A program made the position numbers and the translations under genes. The notes under the pieces were generated by a model. The model saw only the letters and a program-made list of their open reading frames with translations, had not been told where the DNA came from and ran no database searches. From the NCBI GenBank assembly GCA_017618195.1, contig JAFZUW010000074.1, positions 124,001 to 188,000 on the forward strand: a DNA stretch of 64,000 nt. Direction: 5' to 3'. The stretch is from Lachnospiraceae bacterium (GTDB lineage: Bacteria > Bacillota > Clostridia > Lachnospirales > Lachnospiraceae). This document shows, in pieces, positions 19,101 through 26,841 of this stretch; the stretch's first letter is position 1; each line of letters starts with the position of its first letter.

Positions 19101-19591
19101 CGTCTCGTACTGATATTGTACTCAAGCGTATTGTTCTCACGCAAAATATACGTCTTCTGCTTGTCTTCTTTTTCGAAAAGCTGCGGAACACGCTCAATGA
19201 TTCTACGGTCGGTAATCAAAACCTGACTGGATGTAACAATACCGAGACTGCTTAACGGCATGTCGTAATTCTTCTTACGGGGCTTCCGCTCATCCAGTTC
19301 ATCAACGGATGTACCGTTAACGTCCAGAACTGCATACTGTCCCATAATCGTATAGAGAACCAACAGGTCTTTATGTGTCTTGATATATCGCTCAAACGCC
19401 GCATAGCAGGCCTCTAAGGAAAGCGTTCCTTCCTGTTCCTCTTCGCGCCGCTTTGCCATCTTCCCGAGGCCGTAATACACGCCCTGGATAAAGGCCTTCA
19501 GGGTTGTGTCCTTGATAACCAGAAAAGAAAGCGTTCTCGATACATTCTTATCTTCGATTTTTACCGAAACCAGTATTTCGTTATTTTTCAT
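16181..19591 (-). CDS. essC: Type VII secretion membrane ATPase, N-terminal half (EssC D0-D1)
   Basis: 1136 residues, the motor of the secretion system. Residues ~5-45 look like a ubiquitin-like beta-grasp of the YukD/EsaB type (inference). Two TM helices lie near 193-213 and 219-239. Next is an EssC-like middle domain (D0, about 400-640) without Walker A, then an FtsK/SpoIIIE ATPase (D1) with Walker A GTTGSGKS (768-775), the typical MLVDMKGGGF strand at ~797 and Walker B LILVVDEF (920-927). Full-length EssC is ~1480 residues with D2 and D3 fused; here these are a separate downstream gene. ATG preceded by AGGTGA, 4 bases after the stop of the repeat-protein gene. The symbol is used for family only. 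Confidence 0.85.
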   Translation of the reverse strand: MKNNEILVSVKIEDKNVSRTLSFLVIKDTTLKAFIQGVYYGLGKMAKRREEEQEGTLSLEACYAAFERYIKTHKDLLVLYTIMGQYAVLDVNGTSVDELDERKPRKKNYDMPLSSLGIVTSSQVLITDRRIIERVPQLFEKEDKQKTYILRENNTLEYNISTRRLNVIEPTEIDILPAGDVPQEQGGSFLDTIIPPLITAGGMIGIRYVIGLFSSSSAFNSSMMAMTIAMPFMSAVNSVYNRKRQSKEHKVSLADWKEKYEKYINETIIKEKIVQWQKDEIVYLNKVYPKMGILFNEVGEISTGIFARSQNDKDFMRVSLGESDEIKPSFAINAEKKDEIFSDIRYKLHDPDGDGGEPPFIEIIIPPKKKKNKKSKKGFQETTTDLKNQFLLTDLPYIFANTQESEDSDGKVVQTGFKFLRDASGKGEKPPLLIDLRNMGTLGVISRDNDISMQFIRHLAFEMAYYHSPEDLQMVFFFNKENNVGRQNSIVEDYLFLPHTNELFENLSQFVFDEKSAGDVFSQLQTIIAERAKSANPDDKEENAAPEKFTQIVCFVMDDYDIKEKAFSKYIPEAPVEGEAYVNSLGLTFIFIQREKGMLPKYCGSIVELDNLRRVSNRYNLLSHETLSKLAGGNDSSTTTDDIIEYTHFNNKFIFSNGKDEKLDTEFNLAYRRLSSIYYTRVAENGKVPSIVTLFELYQDLYGMTSESIQGDGLTEVIRNNWTKLKDPVNPRNDVTRNLSVPMGKNEHEITYLDLHENSDGPHMLVAGTTGSGKSETIITYLIGLCVKYSPIDLNLMLVDMKGGGFSERLGKLPHCVGTVTNTAGESQGISAVYMLKRFLESLNAEVKNRQIILADLDVDNADSYIRVLRKIKKIHEFEGNPAKQKERDDLVKEIRDGKKEKQIRFIDGDISVLKPLSHLILVVDEFTELKRFSSESDDVDFIAEITTIARIGRTLGLHIILVSQNIEGAINDDIRVNTKSKICLKVATKQASKEMLGTIDAAAATMPGHGRAYILVGTGSRYEYFQSAYTGANKNTDIKPPTLMTYVTNSGAYDKEFYDSSKDNNIQKAKNKRMSAGITQLEYVVEKIRELAAERDEKGNLKFEIPEMIFQEPLPIVLTDDNDEYNEWKGVDVVE

Positions 19592-19595
19592 TCAC

Positions 19596-21212
19596 TCACC
19601 TGATAGTAGCCAGTATATTTTTCAAAGCGGTCTCCGAATCGATCACCGGGCTTTCAATCGCAGGTACGGACGTATGTGTTACCTGCAGATTCGGAGCATT
19701 GAACGAAATTCCGTCCGGTACGGCAAATTCCACAGCATACATGGAAGTCTTCTCCGACTGCGGTTCTGCTTCGCGAACCTTAAGCTTATTCGGAATATCA
19801 ACCGTCGGAATCTTTACTTCCGGAACAGACACATTGATCTTAACCGGCTCGGGATTCATCTTAGGCAAAGAAGAAACCGATCCTGCCGGAATCTCCGGAA
19901 TGTGAACCGGATTCGGAACCTCCGCCTTCACGGATGCTGTGTTCTTTACCTTAACATCCGGTACGGTAATTGCCGCAGGCGCCGTAACCGAAACCTCGAA
20001 ATCACGGAACTCAGCGGAAGGAGCATTATCGGCCGCTTCCGGAAGGTTAAGCGCAATCGGCTCAACGGATACCGGTTTCATCTGAGAGAAGGAAACCGAA
20101 GGCACATTTGCCGCCGCCGGAGTATATCCCTGAACTTTATAATCCGCGACAACCGGCTTAACGATATCGGGTTCCGCAAGCGTAACCGGGCTGACATTAA
20201 TCTTCTCCAAAGGAGCGATGTTTATGTTCTGAACCGAAGGCGCATCTACGCCGGCAGGCGAAGCAACATCCACTTTGTAATCCGCAGCCAGCTTATCCGC
20301 AACGTTGGAAACGGAAGTATCGGCAGATACTTCGGCAAAAGCTTCCGGTAATCCGGCGATTGCGTAATTGTCTATCTTTACTGCCTTTGTTTCCGGTCCT
20401 GCAATGTTTGCGATCGGACTGACATTTACCGCAAACTGAGGTTCCGCATTTACGGATGCCGCCACATTAAGCACATCACCGGCAGCACTCGCATCTACGG
20501 AAGCATTCGGGATATCCGAAACCGCAAAGTCCTCGATCATTACCTTAGGCGCACCGGGAACATCCGCTTCCGCAGGTCTTACGACATTAACCTGATACTG
20601 CGGTTCCTCGTTTCTTGCTATCTTCGAAGCGGGAACGGCCGGAACCGGTACCGACGCAGCACTCAATGCGCTGTCCATATCCTTAACGGCATAATCTTCA
20701 ATTGCTATTGTGCGAATCTCCGGTTCTTTCCGGTCCTTCTGCTCCGGAACGTCAACCTTGTAATCCGTACTTTCAAACTTTGCAACAGAAGGGCTATCTA
20801 CGGAGACCTTGTTAATACCTCCGACCTTGTACTCCGGTGCAAGATTCACATTTACCTTCCCAGGAGTTCTTGTATTGACGGTCGGGGTCTTCACCGTAAA
20901 CTTCTCATCCGGATTTATCGAAACCGGATTGGCTGCCGCTCTTTTGGCATTATTAGTTGCGTTTAGAAGATCAACACCCTTCGTATCGGCAACAAACTGC
21001 TGCATCTTAACCGGACGCAAACCGGGAGATGATACCCTTCGGATAGGTCTTCTCTTTATCTGCACCTCAGGCATCTTGACATTCTCGAGTTGCTCCAGCT
21101 TCTCAACGAATCGCTCCCTCTCAAGATACTCTTCATAAGCCTGTTCGTAGATCTTCCGGTCTTCCGCGGAAAGCATTTCCAATTGCTGTTGTGTTAATTT
21201 TCTAAAAGCCAC
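19596..21212 (-). CDS. Pro/Val/Ala-rich repeat protein of the type VII operon
   Basis: About 538 residues, no signal peptide or TM. Residues 1-50 are a charged helical segment (start of the protein plus an ExYLERERFVEKLEQ-type helix). The remainder is extended low-complexity sequence with a loose ~75-85 residue period marked by (D/Q)Y(K/Q)V(D/N)V, P.V, (V/I)(E/D)(D/N)(F/Y)A(V/I) and LP. No family recognised. The GTG at 21212 is preferred over one at 21221 because the AAAGGA site is otherwise too close. It lies between WXG-type genes and the ATPase, and could be a substrate, a scaffold under the membrane motor, or a secreted filament. Confidence 0.7.
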   Translation of the reverse strand: MAFRKLTQQQLEMLSAEDRKIYEQAYEEYLERERFVEKLEQLENVKMPEVQIKRRPIRRVSSPGLRPVKMQQFVADTKGVDLLNATNNAKRAAANPVSINPDEKFTVKTPTVNTRTPGKVNVNLAPEYKVGGINKVSVDSPSVAKFESTDYKVDVPEQKDRKEPEIRTIAIEDYAVKDMDSALSAASVPVPAVPASKIARNEEPQYQVNVVRPAEADVPGAPKVMIEDFAVSDIPNASVDASAAGDVLNVAASVNAEPQFAVNVSPIANIAGPETKAVKIDNYAIAGLPEAFAEVSADTSVSNVADKLAADYKVDVASPAGVDAPSVQNINIAPLEKINVSPVTLAEPDIVKPVVADYKVQGYTPAAANVPSVSFSQMKPVSVEPIALNLPEAADNAPSAEFRDFEVSVTAPAAITVPDVKVKNTASVKAEVPNPVHIPEIPAGSVSSLPKMNPEPVKINVSVPEVKIPTVDIPNKLKVREAEPQSEKTSMYAVEFAVPDGISFNAPNLQVTHTSVPAIESPVIDSETALKNILATIR

Positions 21213-21293
21213 TAATATCACTTCCTTTTATAGAAAATGCAGCTCTGCTTGATGAAGAAACCAAACAGAGCTGCATTCACTTGTTATTCAGCC

Positions 21294-21608
21294 CTAATTA
21301 CCGCCGTCTCTGATGCTTGCTGCAATCTGTCCGTCAACATCTTCGAAATTCTTACGGTTAGCTTCCAAAAGATCAGACATACCCTTAACGATAGCGGGAA
21401 CACCTGCCTCAAGGCTCGTCAGGAATTCCTTGTATTTCGATTCAAAGAGCTCAAGCATAGCGTCCTTTGCTTCACCTTCCATGGGAGCAAGCGCATTCTT
21501 GAAAGCGTTCTCAAAGTTCGTTCCGGCATTGGAATACTCCGTTGCATAAGAGCTGAGATTCTGCGCAGCAGCTCGAACTGCTTCATTTCTGATTCTACAA
21601 TCTGCCAT
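21294..21608 (-). CDS. WXG100-like small helical protein
   Basis: 104 residues predicted as a helical hairpin with the turn around APMEGEAKDA (residues ~41-50). There is no W-x-G; MEG occupies the turn. Size, helical pattern, excellent GGAGGAAGAT ribosome site and its place beside two similar genes assign it to the ESAT-6-like superfamily. The helices have heptad-like hydrophobic spacing, so it probably dimerises with itself or with a neighbour. Likely a secreted substrate or partner of the system; a precise role cannot be read from sequence. Confidence 0.7.
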   Translation of the reverse strand: MADCRIRNEAVRAAAQNLSSYATEYSNAGTNFENAFKNALAPMEGEAKDAMLELFESKYKEFLTSLEAGVPAIVKGMSDLLEANRKNFEDVDGQIAASIRDGGN

Positions 21609-21627
21609 TTTATCTTCCTCCTATTTG

Positions 21628-21969
21628 TTAGTTCGATCCGCCGGGCTGCTTATTAACCTGACCCAACTGCTCGTCTACGCCTTCGCTCTCAGGAATCTGC
21701 TTCTTAACAGCATTGCAGATTTCTTTCAAACCGTCAAGCATCTGCTTGATCGTATCTCCGGTAACCGGTGCAACCTTCGTTTCATAGAACACCTTGAATC
21801 CATCTGCAGCAGATCCGGAGAAATTTGCCGGGATCAAACTCTCAACTTCCGACTTTACCTTCCCGTTAATAGCATTAACAGTCTCTTGATACTCTTCGAT
21901 TGCCCGAACAGCCGCATCCATATAAGACTTTGCGACATTGACCGTTCCGGTCGAACCCATGTTTGCCAT
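21628..21969 (-). CDS. WXG100-like small helical protein (FSG variant)
   Basis: 113 residues. Helical hairpin with the turn PANFSGSAADGF near residues 48-59, where Phe replaces the Trp of W-x-G, a common variant. The polar Gln/Gly/Asn tail after helix 2 is probably disordered. Ribosome site AGGAGGT precedes the ATG. It sits 19 bases upstream of the previous entry's gene in the same direction, so the two are likely produced together and may form a heterodimer of the EsxA/EsxB kind. Confidence 0.8.
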   Translation of the reverse strand: MANMGSTGTVNVAKSYMDAAVRAIEEYQETVNAINGKVKSEVESLIPANFSGSAADGFKVFYETKVAPVTGDTIKQMLDGLKEICNAVKKQIPESEGVDEQLGQVNKQPGGSN

Positions 21970-21982
21970 AAAATTTTACCTC

Positions 21983-22300
21983 CTATAATAGATGACTTAA
22001 TTCTTCAAAACCTGTAAAAACATCTTTGTAATAACCGCTTCCAATTATTTTATTTAAAGTATCGGATATATGGCCCACTACCAAAGACATATCCTCTACA
22101 GGTTTTAGTAACACATTTCCAGCTTCCAGCTGGGCTTCCTTACCGGCCGGAGTGTCCATGGCCGTTTTTAACTCATTGTACATGTTGGTGAGTTTAGTCT
22201 TCAATTCGTTCGTACGCGTTTTCAATGCCATCATCTGCTGTGCAGCGGTATTGAACTTTTCTTCATCAAGAATAAGATCTTCATCAAGATGTGCTGCCAT
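21983..22300 (-). CDS. WXG100-like small helical protein
   Basis: 105 residues, helical throughout, with a turn at MDTPAGKEAQ (about 48-57) and a second long helix. The W-x-G is absent. The pattern of two helices, ~100 residues, and clustering with two related genes supports an ESAT-6-like protein of the type VII superfamily. GGAGGTGA ribosome site; its ATG overlaps the stop codon of the TPR gene by one base (TAATG), so translation is coupled to that protein. Confidence 0.7.
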   Translation of the reverse strand: MAAHLDEDLILDEEKFNTAAQQMMALKTRTNELKTKLTNMYNELKTAMDTPAGKEAQLEAGNVLLKPVEDMSLVVGHISDTLNKIIGSGYYKDVFTGFEELSHLL

Positions 22301-23817
22301 TATGAATCACCTCCTGTACGTGCTGCTTCAATCTGCTCCCTTAACGGAGTTGCAAGATCATCAGAGAGCATCTTGCACAGTTCCTCAGCTTCATCAAACT
22401 CACCGAGATCCACATGACATTGAGCACGAAGGCTCAATACCGTAAGATCTGCCGGATTCTTAATCATTGCATTTCTAAGCATCTTCAAGAGGTCGCGGTA
22501 TTCTTCTTCTGCCTTCTCATAGCCTTCTTGCTTCAATGCTCTAACAAGACTGTACTTGCCGACATATTTGCTCTGCGGATTAGAACTATTGGCGAGTTTT
22601 GCTGCATATGCTTTAATACCGGGTAAATCGTTTTTAATCGTATAAGCCGAAACATATAAACGATACATCCGGTCCAACATATCAAAGGAGTATTGTGCCT
22701 TCTCACTGGAATCCAGTTTCGGAATGGCATCCTCTTCGTCGGGTTTTTCAGAAAGCGGTGTTATATACTTTTCCGCATCAGGGACCAATGTTCTTGTTCT
22801 CAAAGATGACTGGCGCCCCATTGCTTCCAATCTACGGTCTCCATACTTGCGTCTGATTTCAGCTACTACTCGGTCAACCTCCTGCGAACTTGGTCTTCCT
22901 TCACTCTTTAATTCATACTCAACAAATCTTTTAATGGTAAACCCATAATTGTAAGACTGAATCGGATTCTCTGCTGCATGCAAGCAATTCAATGCCATAT
23001 CTGCATCTTCAAGCTGAACATACAACTCAGCTGCTTGAACATAGAACTCAATTATATCTCCTACCTTAGGCTTAATCACGCAAGAACCTTTAAAAAGCGC
23101 GTCAATAGCATCATTCAAAAGCTGGCGGTTATGCTCTAATTGATATCGTGCTGATTTGTATGTTACCCAATCCAGGAATAATTCCTTAACCGGCTTCGCA
23201 AACCGTTCTGCACGATCCAACTCTTTCTCAGCTTCCTCCAATCGGTTCTCTTGCAAAAGGATGTTGAAAGCGATTCGATACCCCATATAGTCAGTAGGAG
23301 CCAAAAGTTTCATTTGATTAGCAACTTCTATACCCGAACTAGTATCACCACTCATGGCATAACATAATGCCTTGCGTTGAAGGACATCCATATCAATACC
23401 AATAATCTTTTCGGACTTGATGAAATTCAATATTGCATCTTGATATCTTTGAAGTTCAAAGCAAACCATAGCCATGATCTTATACAACTGTCCCACAACA
23501 TTTGGTGAACAGCCCACCTCGTCTGCTTTGGCGAACATTTCTAACGCCTTTACTTGTTGATTATCAGACGCATATGCATATGCGAGACTAAAATATCTAT
23601 CACCGTTAGTGGCATCATTCTCAACTGCTTTTGCATAATGTTTAATCGCATTCTCATAATCTGCTTTCGACATATAAACATTAGCAGCGCATTGATGCGC
23701 ATCAGCATTTTTATTATCTTCTGCCAATGCCATTTCAGCCAGTTTAAGAGCCTTCTCATACTGCTCTTGTAAAAATGCCAGGCGAGAATCAGCAATGGCT
23801 TCATTAATATCAAACAA
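22300..23817 (-). CDS. TPR-repeat protein of the type VII operon
   Basis: About 505 residues, cytoplasmic, no signal or TM. The N-terminal two thirds hold TPR-like helix pairs (e.g. YEKALKLAEMALAEDNKNADA, YENAIKHYAKAVENDATNGD, with the usual A/G-F-A-P spacing); more degenerate helical repeats follow a charged linker near 330-360, and another TPR pair is seen near the C terminus. TPR proteins bind partners; a role in gathering substrates or scaffolding the kinase/ATPase is plausible. GGAGG at 23829-23825 sits 8 bases before a TTG at 23817, which I prefer as start over the GTG at 23832 that overlaps the ribosome site. Confidence 0.8.
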   Translation of the reverse strand: MFDINEAIADSRLAFLQEQYEKALKLAEMALAEDNKNADAHQCAANVYMSKADYENAIKHYAKAVENDATNGDRYFSLAYAYASDNQQVKALEMFAKADEVGCSPNVVGQLYKIMAMVCFELQRYQDAILNFIKSEKIIGIDMDVLQRKALCYAMSGDTSSGIEVANQMKLLAPTDYMGYRIAFNILLQENRLEEAEKELDRAERFAKPVKELFLDWVTYKSARYQLEHNRQLLNDAIDALFKGSCVIKPKVGDIIEFYVQAAELYVQLEDADMALNCLHAAENPIQSYNYGFTIKRFVEYELKSEGRPSSQEVDRVVAEIRRKYGDRRLEAMGRQSSLRTRTLVPDAEKYITPLSEKPDEEDAIPKLDSSEKAQYSFDMLDRMYRLYVSAYTIKNDLPGIKAYAAKLANSSNPQSKYVGKYSLVRALKQEGYEKAEEEYRDLLKMLRNAMIKNPADLTVLSLRAQCHVDLGEFDEAEELCKMLSDDLATPLREQIEAARTGGDS

Positions 23818-23840
23818 TGTTATTTCCTCCACCCATATCC

Positions 23841-24329
23841 TTAACCGTTATACACAAACGGTTTCAACATACTCATGAACTCAGTAAAGCTATCTGCAAT
23901 CTTACTAGAGGCAAGAAAACCAGTATCCTGATTCTCCAACTCGTGATCACAGAAAAATACTGCTCCATATTCTTCTTCCGCCAAGTTTAAACAGATAGGA
24001 TTTCCACCGGAATCATCCCCAATAGGAAGAAAGAAGGGCGGTATAATCTCTTCTCCTGTCATGCTTTTATAAATCCGAACAATATCCAAATAACTGGTAT
24101 AATTACTGCAGTTTTCGTCAAAAACAGTAAAGAACTCGCGAAGGTCCGAATTATTCTCCTTGCCAGATACAATATCTTCAAAGCTAAACACCAGACAATC
24201 TTCCGGTGCTCCTCCGTTATTATTCAGCATAAATTCCTTATAATCAGAAGGAAATGCCCATCCAACTTCGCTTTCGAACTGTGCCAACTTTCCTTCCGTC
24301 AATTTGTCACCTGATTTAATAAACTTCAT
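23841..24329 (-). CDS. SUKH (SMI1/KNR4) immunity protein
   Basis: 162 residues. The N-terminal helix followed by a W-x-(F/L)P-(S/x)DY-KEFML-NNNGG pattern (residues ~27-41) and the later strand PIGDDSGGNPICL are typical of the SUKH-1/SMI1-KNR4 superfamily, which in bacteria mostly neutralises nuclease toxins of polymorphic toxin systems. Its gene starts 11 bases after the toxin gene, with a GGAGG site 7 bases before ATG. The pairing SUKH plus WHH/HNH-type nuclease is a known toxin-immunity combination, so it very likely protects the producer from the adjacent toxin. Confidence 0.85.
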   Translation of the reverse strand: MKFIKSGDKLTEGKLAQFESEVGWAFPSDYKEFMLNNNGGAPEDCLVFSFEDIVSGKENNSDLREFFTVFDENCSNYTSYLDIVRIYKSMTGEEIIPPFFLPIGDDSGGNPICLNLAEEEYGAVFFCDHELENQDTGFLASSKIADSFTEFMSMLKPFVYNG

Positions 24330-24340
24330 CCTACAGCCTC

Positions 24341-26038
24341 CTACAATCCAGCTCTTTTAATAGAAGCCCCTCCTGTATGCGGGAACCCACCAATTGTACA
24401 ATCATGTACATTTCTTTGCACTAACAGCATGTTTTTACCGTCCTCCATATGATGCCAGGTATAACCCTCGGGAGGTGTCGATCCGGTTAACCCGATTTTT
24501 GCATTCGCCTGCGCAAAGTCCGAAGCATTATTACCTGTCATATTAATCGGGACAGGATCCGGATGATCCGGATGTGCAAACGGTGAAAAGTCAGGATATC
24601 CTTCCTTACTATATGTAACACTTACTTCCTTGCCGTCTATCATCTTAGTATATGTAGTTGTCCCATCATCATTCTTTACTTCTCTGATAACGTCTTTCTT
24701 GGGTGTACGCGGTGCGTAATCAGCATTGTGAACAAGTATGCAATTATTTCCGACAAAGTATGTATGGCTCTCGTCTACCTTGAAATTGTATACCTTAACC
24801 GTACCCTCATCAATATACTCTTTATAAATCTCTTCAACCGTAAGAGTTTTGCCTTCATTATTGACAAGCTCAGCACCTATCCATAAAGCTTCAGCATTAA
24901 CAAATCCTTTTCCCTTTACAAAGAATGGGTGATCGAATGTCGAAACAACTTTCTCTCCATTAATAGTAAGATGAACAAGTTTAGTTGTTTCTCTTACATA
25001 TGTTTCAACAACGGGTTTCAGCGAGACTTCCATAGAATCCGTATCAGTTGCGTATACTTTATCGCCAACTTTAATTGCCTCAATATGCATAAGCCCGTTT
25101 GCTGTAAGAACAAGTGTTCCTGCAACGAAACACTGCATTGTAGAACACATTCCTCCAGTAAATGCAGCTGTTGCGGATACAGCAAACTGAAATACATTGT
25201 AAGCCGTGCTAGAGTGAAGTTTCGCGTTGAGTTCGGCCAGTTTTCCTGATCCAAACAATCCATCAAGCATAGCAAGAGTATCAAATGCACCCATTGCAGT
25301 ATCCAAAACTTTAGTTACTGCAGCGACACCTTTCACAAACTTACCAAGCTTAGATACACAACTTACGCCTTTTCCAAGAGCGGCACCTAATGACCCCAGT
25401 CCGGCAAACGCACCACCCATGATAAACCCGCTTACCGCACCGGAAAATGCACCATTTTCAAAGCCTTCAAGGAATGAGCCGCCATTGGCAAGGCTCTCCA
25501 ATCCTCCTGAGACTCCTCCGATAACCGCCCCAAGAATAGCACCCCAACAAGCACCGGCAAGAATAGTGCCGACGCCCGTACAAAGCAATACGATGGAAAC
25601 AATAACAAGCGCGATCGTAGCTATCAGCTTCCAGTGCTTTACGCACCACTCGCAAACCGAACCGACCGCTTCACAGAACTTCTCCCACCCGGACTTCTCG
25701 CACTCGGGCTTCAGATAAGAGTATTTCTTATAGAAATCGTTCTTGGAACGCTCAATTTCTTCTTTAACTGCTGCTTCTTTCTTCGAAGTAGTCTCGATGA
25801 AAGTCGTGAGCTGATTGTTGAGTTTCTTAAGATCCTCAACCTTCTCTTTCTCACTCTTTGAAGAAGAACTGATGCTGTCAACGGCTGCCTGAAGGTTACA
25901 GGTGCTGCTGTCAACGCCCTGAAGAGTGTTCTTCAGCGTTCCGAGCTGAGTGTCAAGATTGTTAGATGACTTAATGATATCGTCAATAAAACTTCCTACT
26001 CCGTTTACTTTATTCTTGTATAAGGTTATTGTTGCCAC
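24341..26038 (-). CDS. LXG-like polymorphic toxin with Hint and WHH nuclease domains
   Basis: 565 residues, GTG start with GGAGGG upstream. Residues 1-130 are helical with coiled-coil segments, like the N-terminal export domains of type VII toxins. Residues ~135-250 are a Gly/Ala-rich hydrophobic part with several potential membrane helices. Residues 303-438 form a Hint (hedgehog/intein) module from CFVAGTLVLT to CILVHN, with Cys-303 and Asn-438 at the splice-like junctions, able to release the C terminus by self-cleavage. Residues 440-565 are a WHH-type HNH/Endo VII nuclease: TWHHMEDGKNMLLV (WHH at 528-530), His-545 and PHTGG at 553-557. An intact interbacterial toxin, paired with the adjacent SUKH gene. 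Confidence 0.88.
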   Translation of the reverse strand: MATITLYKNKVNGVGSFIDDIIKSSNNLDTQLGTLKNTLQGVDSSTCNLQAAVDSISSSSKSEKEKVEDLKKLNNQLTTFIETTSKKEAAVKEEIERSKNDFYKKYSYLKPECEKSGWEKFCEAVGSVCEWCVKHWKLIATIALVIVSIVLLCTGVGTILAGACWGAILGAVIGGVSGGLESLANGGSFLEGFENGAFSGAVSGFIMGGAFAGLGSLGAALGKGVSCVSKLGKFVKGVAAVTKVLDTAMGAFDTLAMLDGLFGSGKLAELNAKLHSSTAYNVFQFAVSATAAFTGGMCSTMQCFVAGTLVLTANGLMHIEAIKVGDKVYATDTDSMEVSLKPVVETYVRETTKLVHLTINGEKVVSTFDHPFFVKGKGFVNAEALWIGAELVNNEGKTLTVEEIYKEYIDEGTVKVYNFKVDESHTYFVGNNCILVHNADYAPRTPKKDVIREVKNDDGTTTYTKMIDGKEVSVTYSKEGYPDFSPFAHPDHPDPVPINMTGNNASDFAQANAKIGLTGSTPPEGYTWHHMEDGKNMLLVQRNVHDCTIGGFPHTGGASIKRAGL

Positions 26039-26119
26039 AGAGATACCCTCCTAAATCCATTCGCAAAGGTAAATAAGTAAAATCGTAACTGTAAAAAACG
26101 GTAGCAATCTCAATGACTC

Positions 26120-26157
26120 ATACGTGACGCTGCAGTCCGATGCTGCGGATCACGTAT
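26120..26157 (-). other. Hairpin between coiled-coil and toxin genes
   Basis: ATACGTGA (26120-26127) and TCACGTAT (26150-26157) form an 8-bp outer stem, with an inner GCAG/CTGC pair. It begins directly after the stop codon of the coiled-coil gene. It has no T-run, so it may be an mRNA stabiliser or processing site rather than a terminator. Confidence 0.45.
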
Positions 26158-26730
26158 CTACGCATTCATCATTCTCTGATGATATGCCATGTCGCTGGCT
26201 GCGCTGTTCATGGTGCACTGTTTATCCCAGGCCACACCGTTCCAGTAACGTTCACGGCTCTTTCCGTCTTCAATCTCACGTTCATAGGAAGCAATCTGCG
26301 ACTGAAGCTCCGAAATCTTTCTCTGGATGTTTCCGATGATCGTTTTGATCTGGTCAAATGCTCCGGTGATGGAATTCTTCGAAGTAGTGTTCTTGGCTTC
26401 GAATACTTCCGTCAACTTACGCGGCTTGCAGTGCGAAGCCTCGCCGATGCTGGCGTATTCCGCGGAAGCGGTATCGAGCTTGGTCTGGGCATCTCTCACG
26501 CCGGTGTCAATTTCGCTGTTCTTACCCGATGCGCTCTGGAGCTGGGAAAGAGCATCTTCATTGCGCTTCTTCTCGGCGTTGCGCTCGTTGATCAGGTTGA
26601 TCAGCTGGTTCCTTCTATTCTTAATGTTGGCGACTTCATTCTCGGCATGCCTTTTATCACTGTAGGCGTTGTCGTATCTCCTTCTCGCCGCATTGTATTC
26701 ATCTTGATGTTTCTGCTGTTCGGGAGTCAT
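26158..26730 (-). CDS. Coiled-coil partner of the LXG-like toxin
   Basis: 190 residues, almost entirely charged helix with heptad-type spacing (two long coiled coils, about 8-75 and 120-165). No signal or TM. It is the first gene of the ~22.5 kb operon and lies directly before the toxin, the place held in other Firmicutes by small helical LXG-associated proteins (Lap, DUF5082/YwqH-like) that bind the toxin N terminus and guide it to the secretion motor. Strong GGAGG site 7 bases before ATG. Function assigned from position and helical character, not from a specific motif. Confidence 0.7.
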   Translation of the reverse strand: MTPEQQKHQDEYNAARRRYDNAYSDKRHAENEVANIKNRRNQLINLINERNAEKKRNEDALSQLQSASGKNSEIDTGVRDAQTKLDTASAEYASIGEASHCKPRKLTEVFEAKNTTSKNSITGAFDQIKTIIGNIQRKISELQSQIASYEREIEDGKSRERYWNGVAWDKQCTMNSAASDMAYHQRMMNA

Positions 26731-26822
26731 GGATTCTCCTCCTTTCGGGACAATCGGACTGAAAAATATTTGCCAAAAATAAACAAAAATTGAAGAACTT
26801 TAGAGAAAAATTAGTGAAACAT

Positions 26823-26841
26823 GTATACTGCTTAAGTATAC
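26823..26841. promoter_or_regulatory. Operator-like palindrome over the type VII promoter
   Basis: GTATACT-N5-AGTATAC, a perfect 7-bp inverted repeat. The right arm overlaps the -10 hexamer and the left arm covers the expected transcription start, the classic position for a repressor site. Confidence 0.6.
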
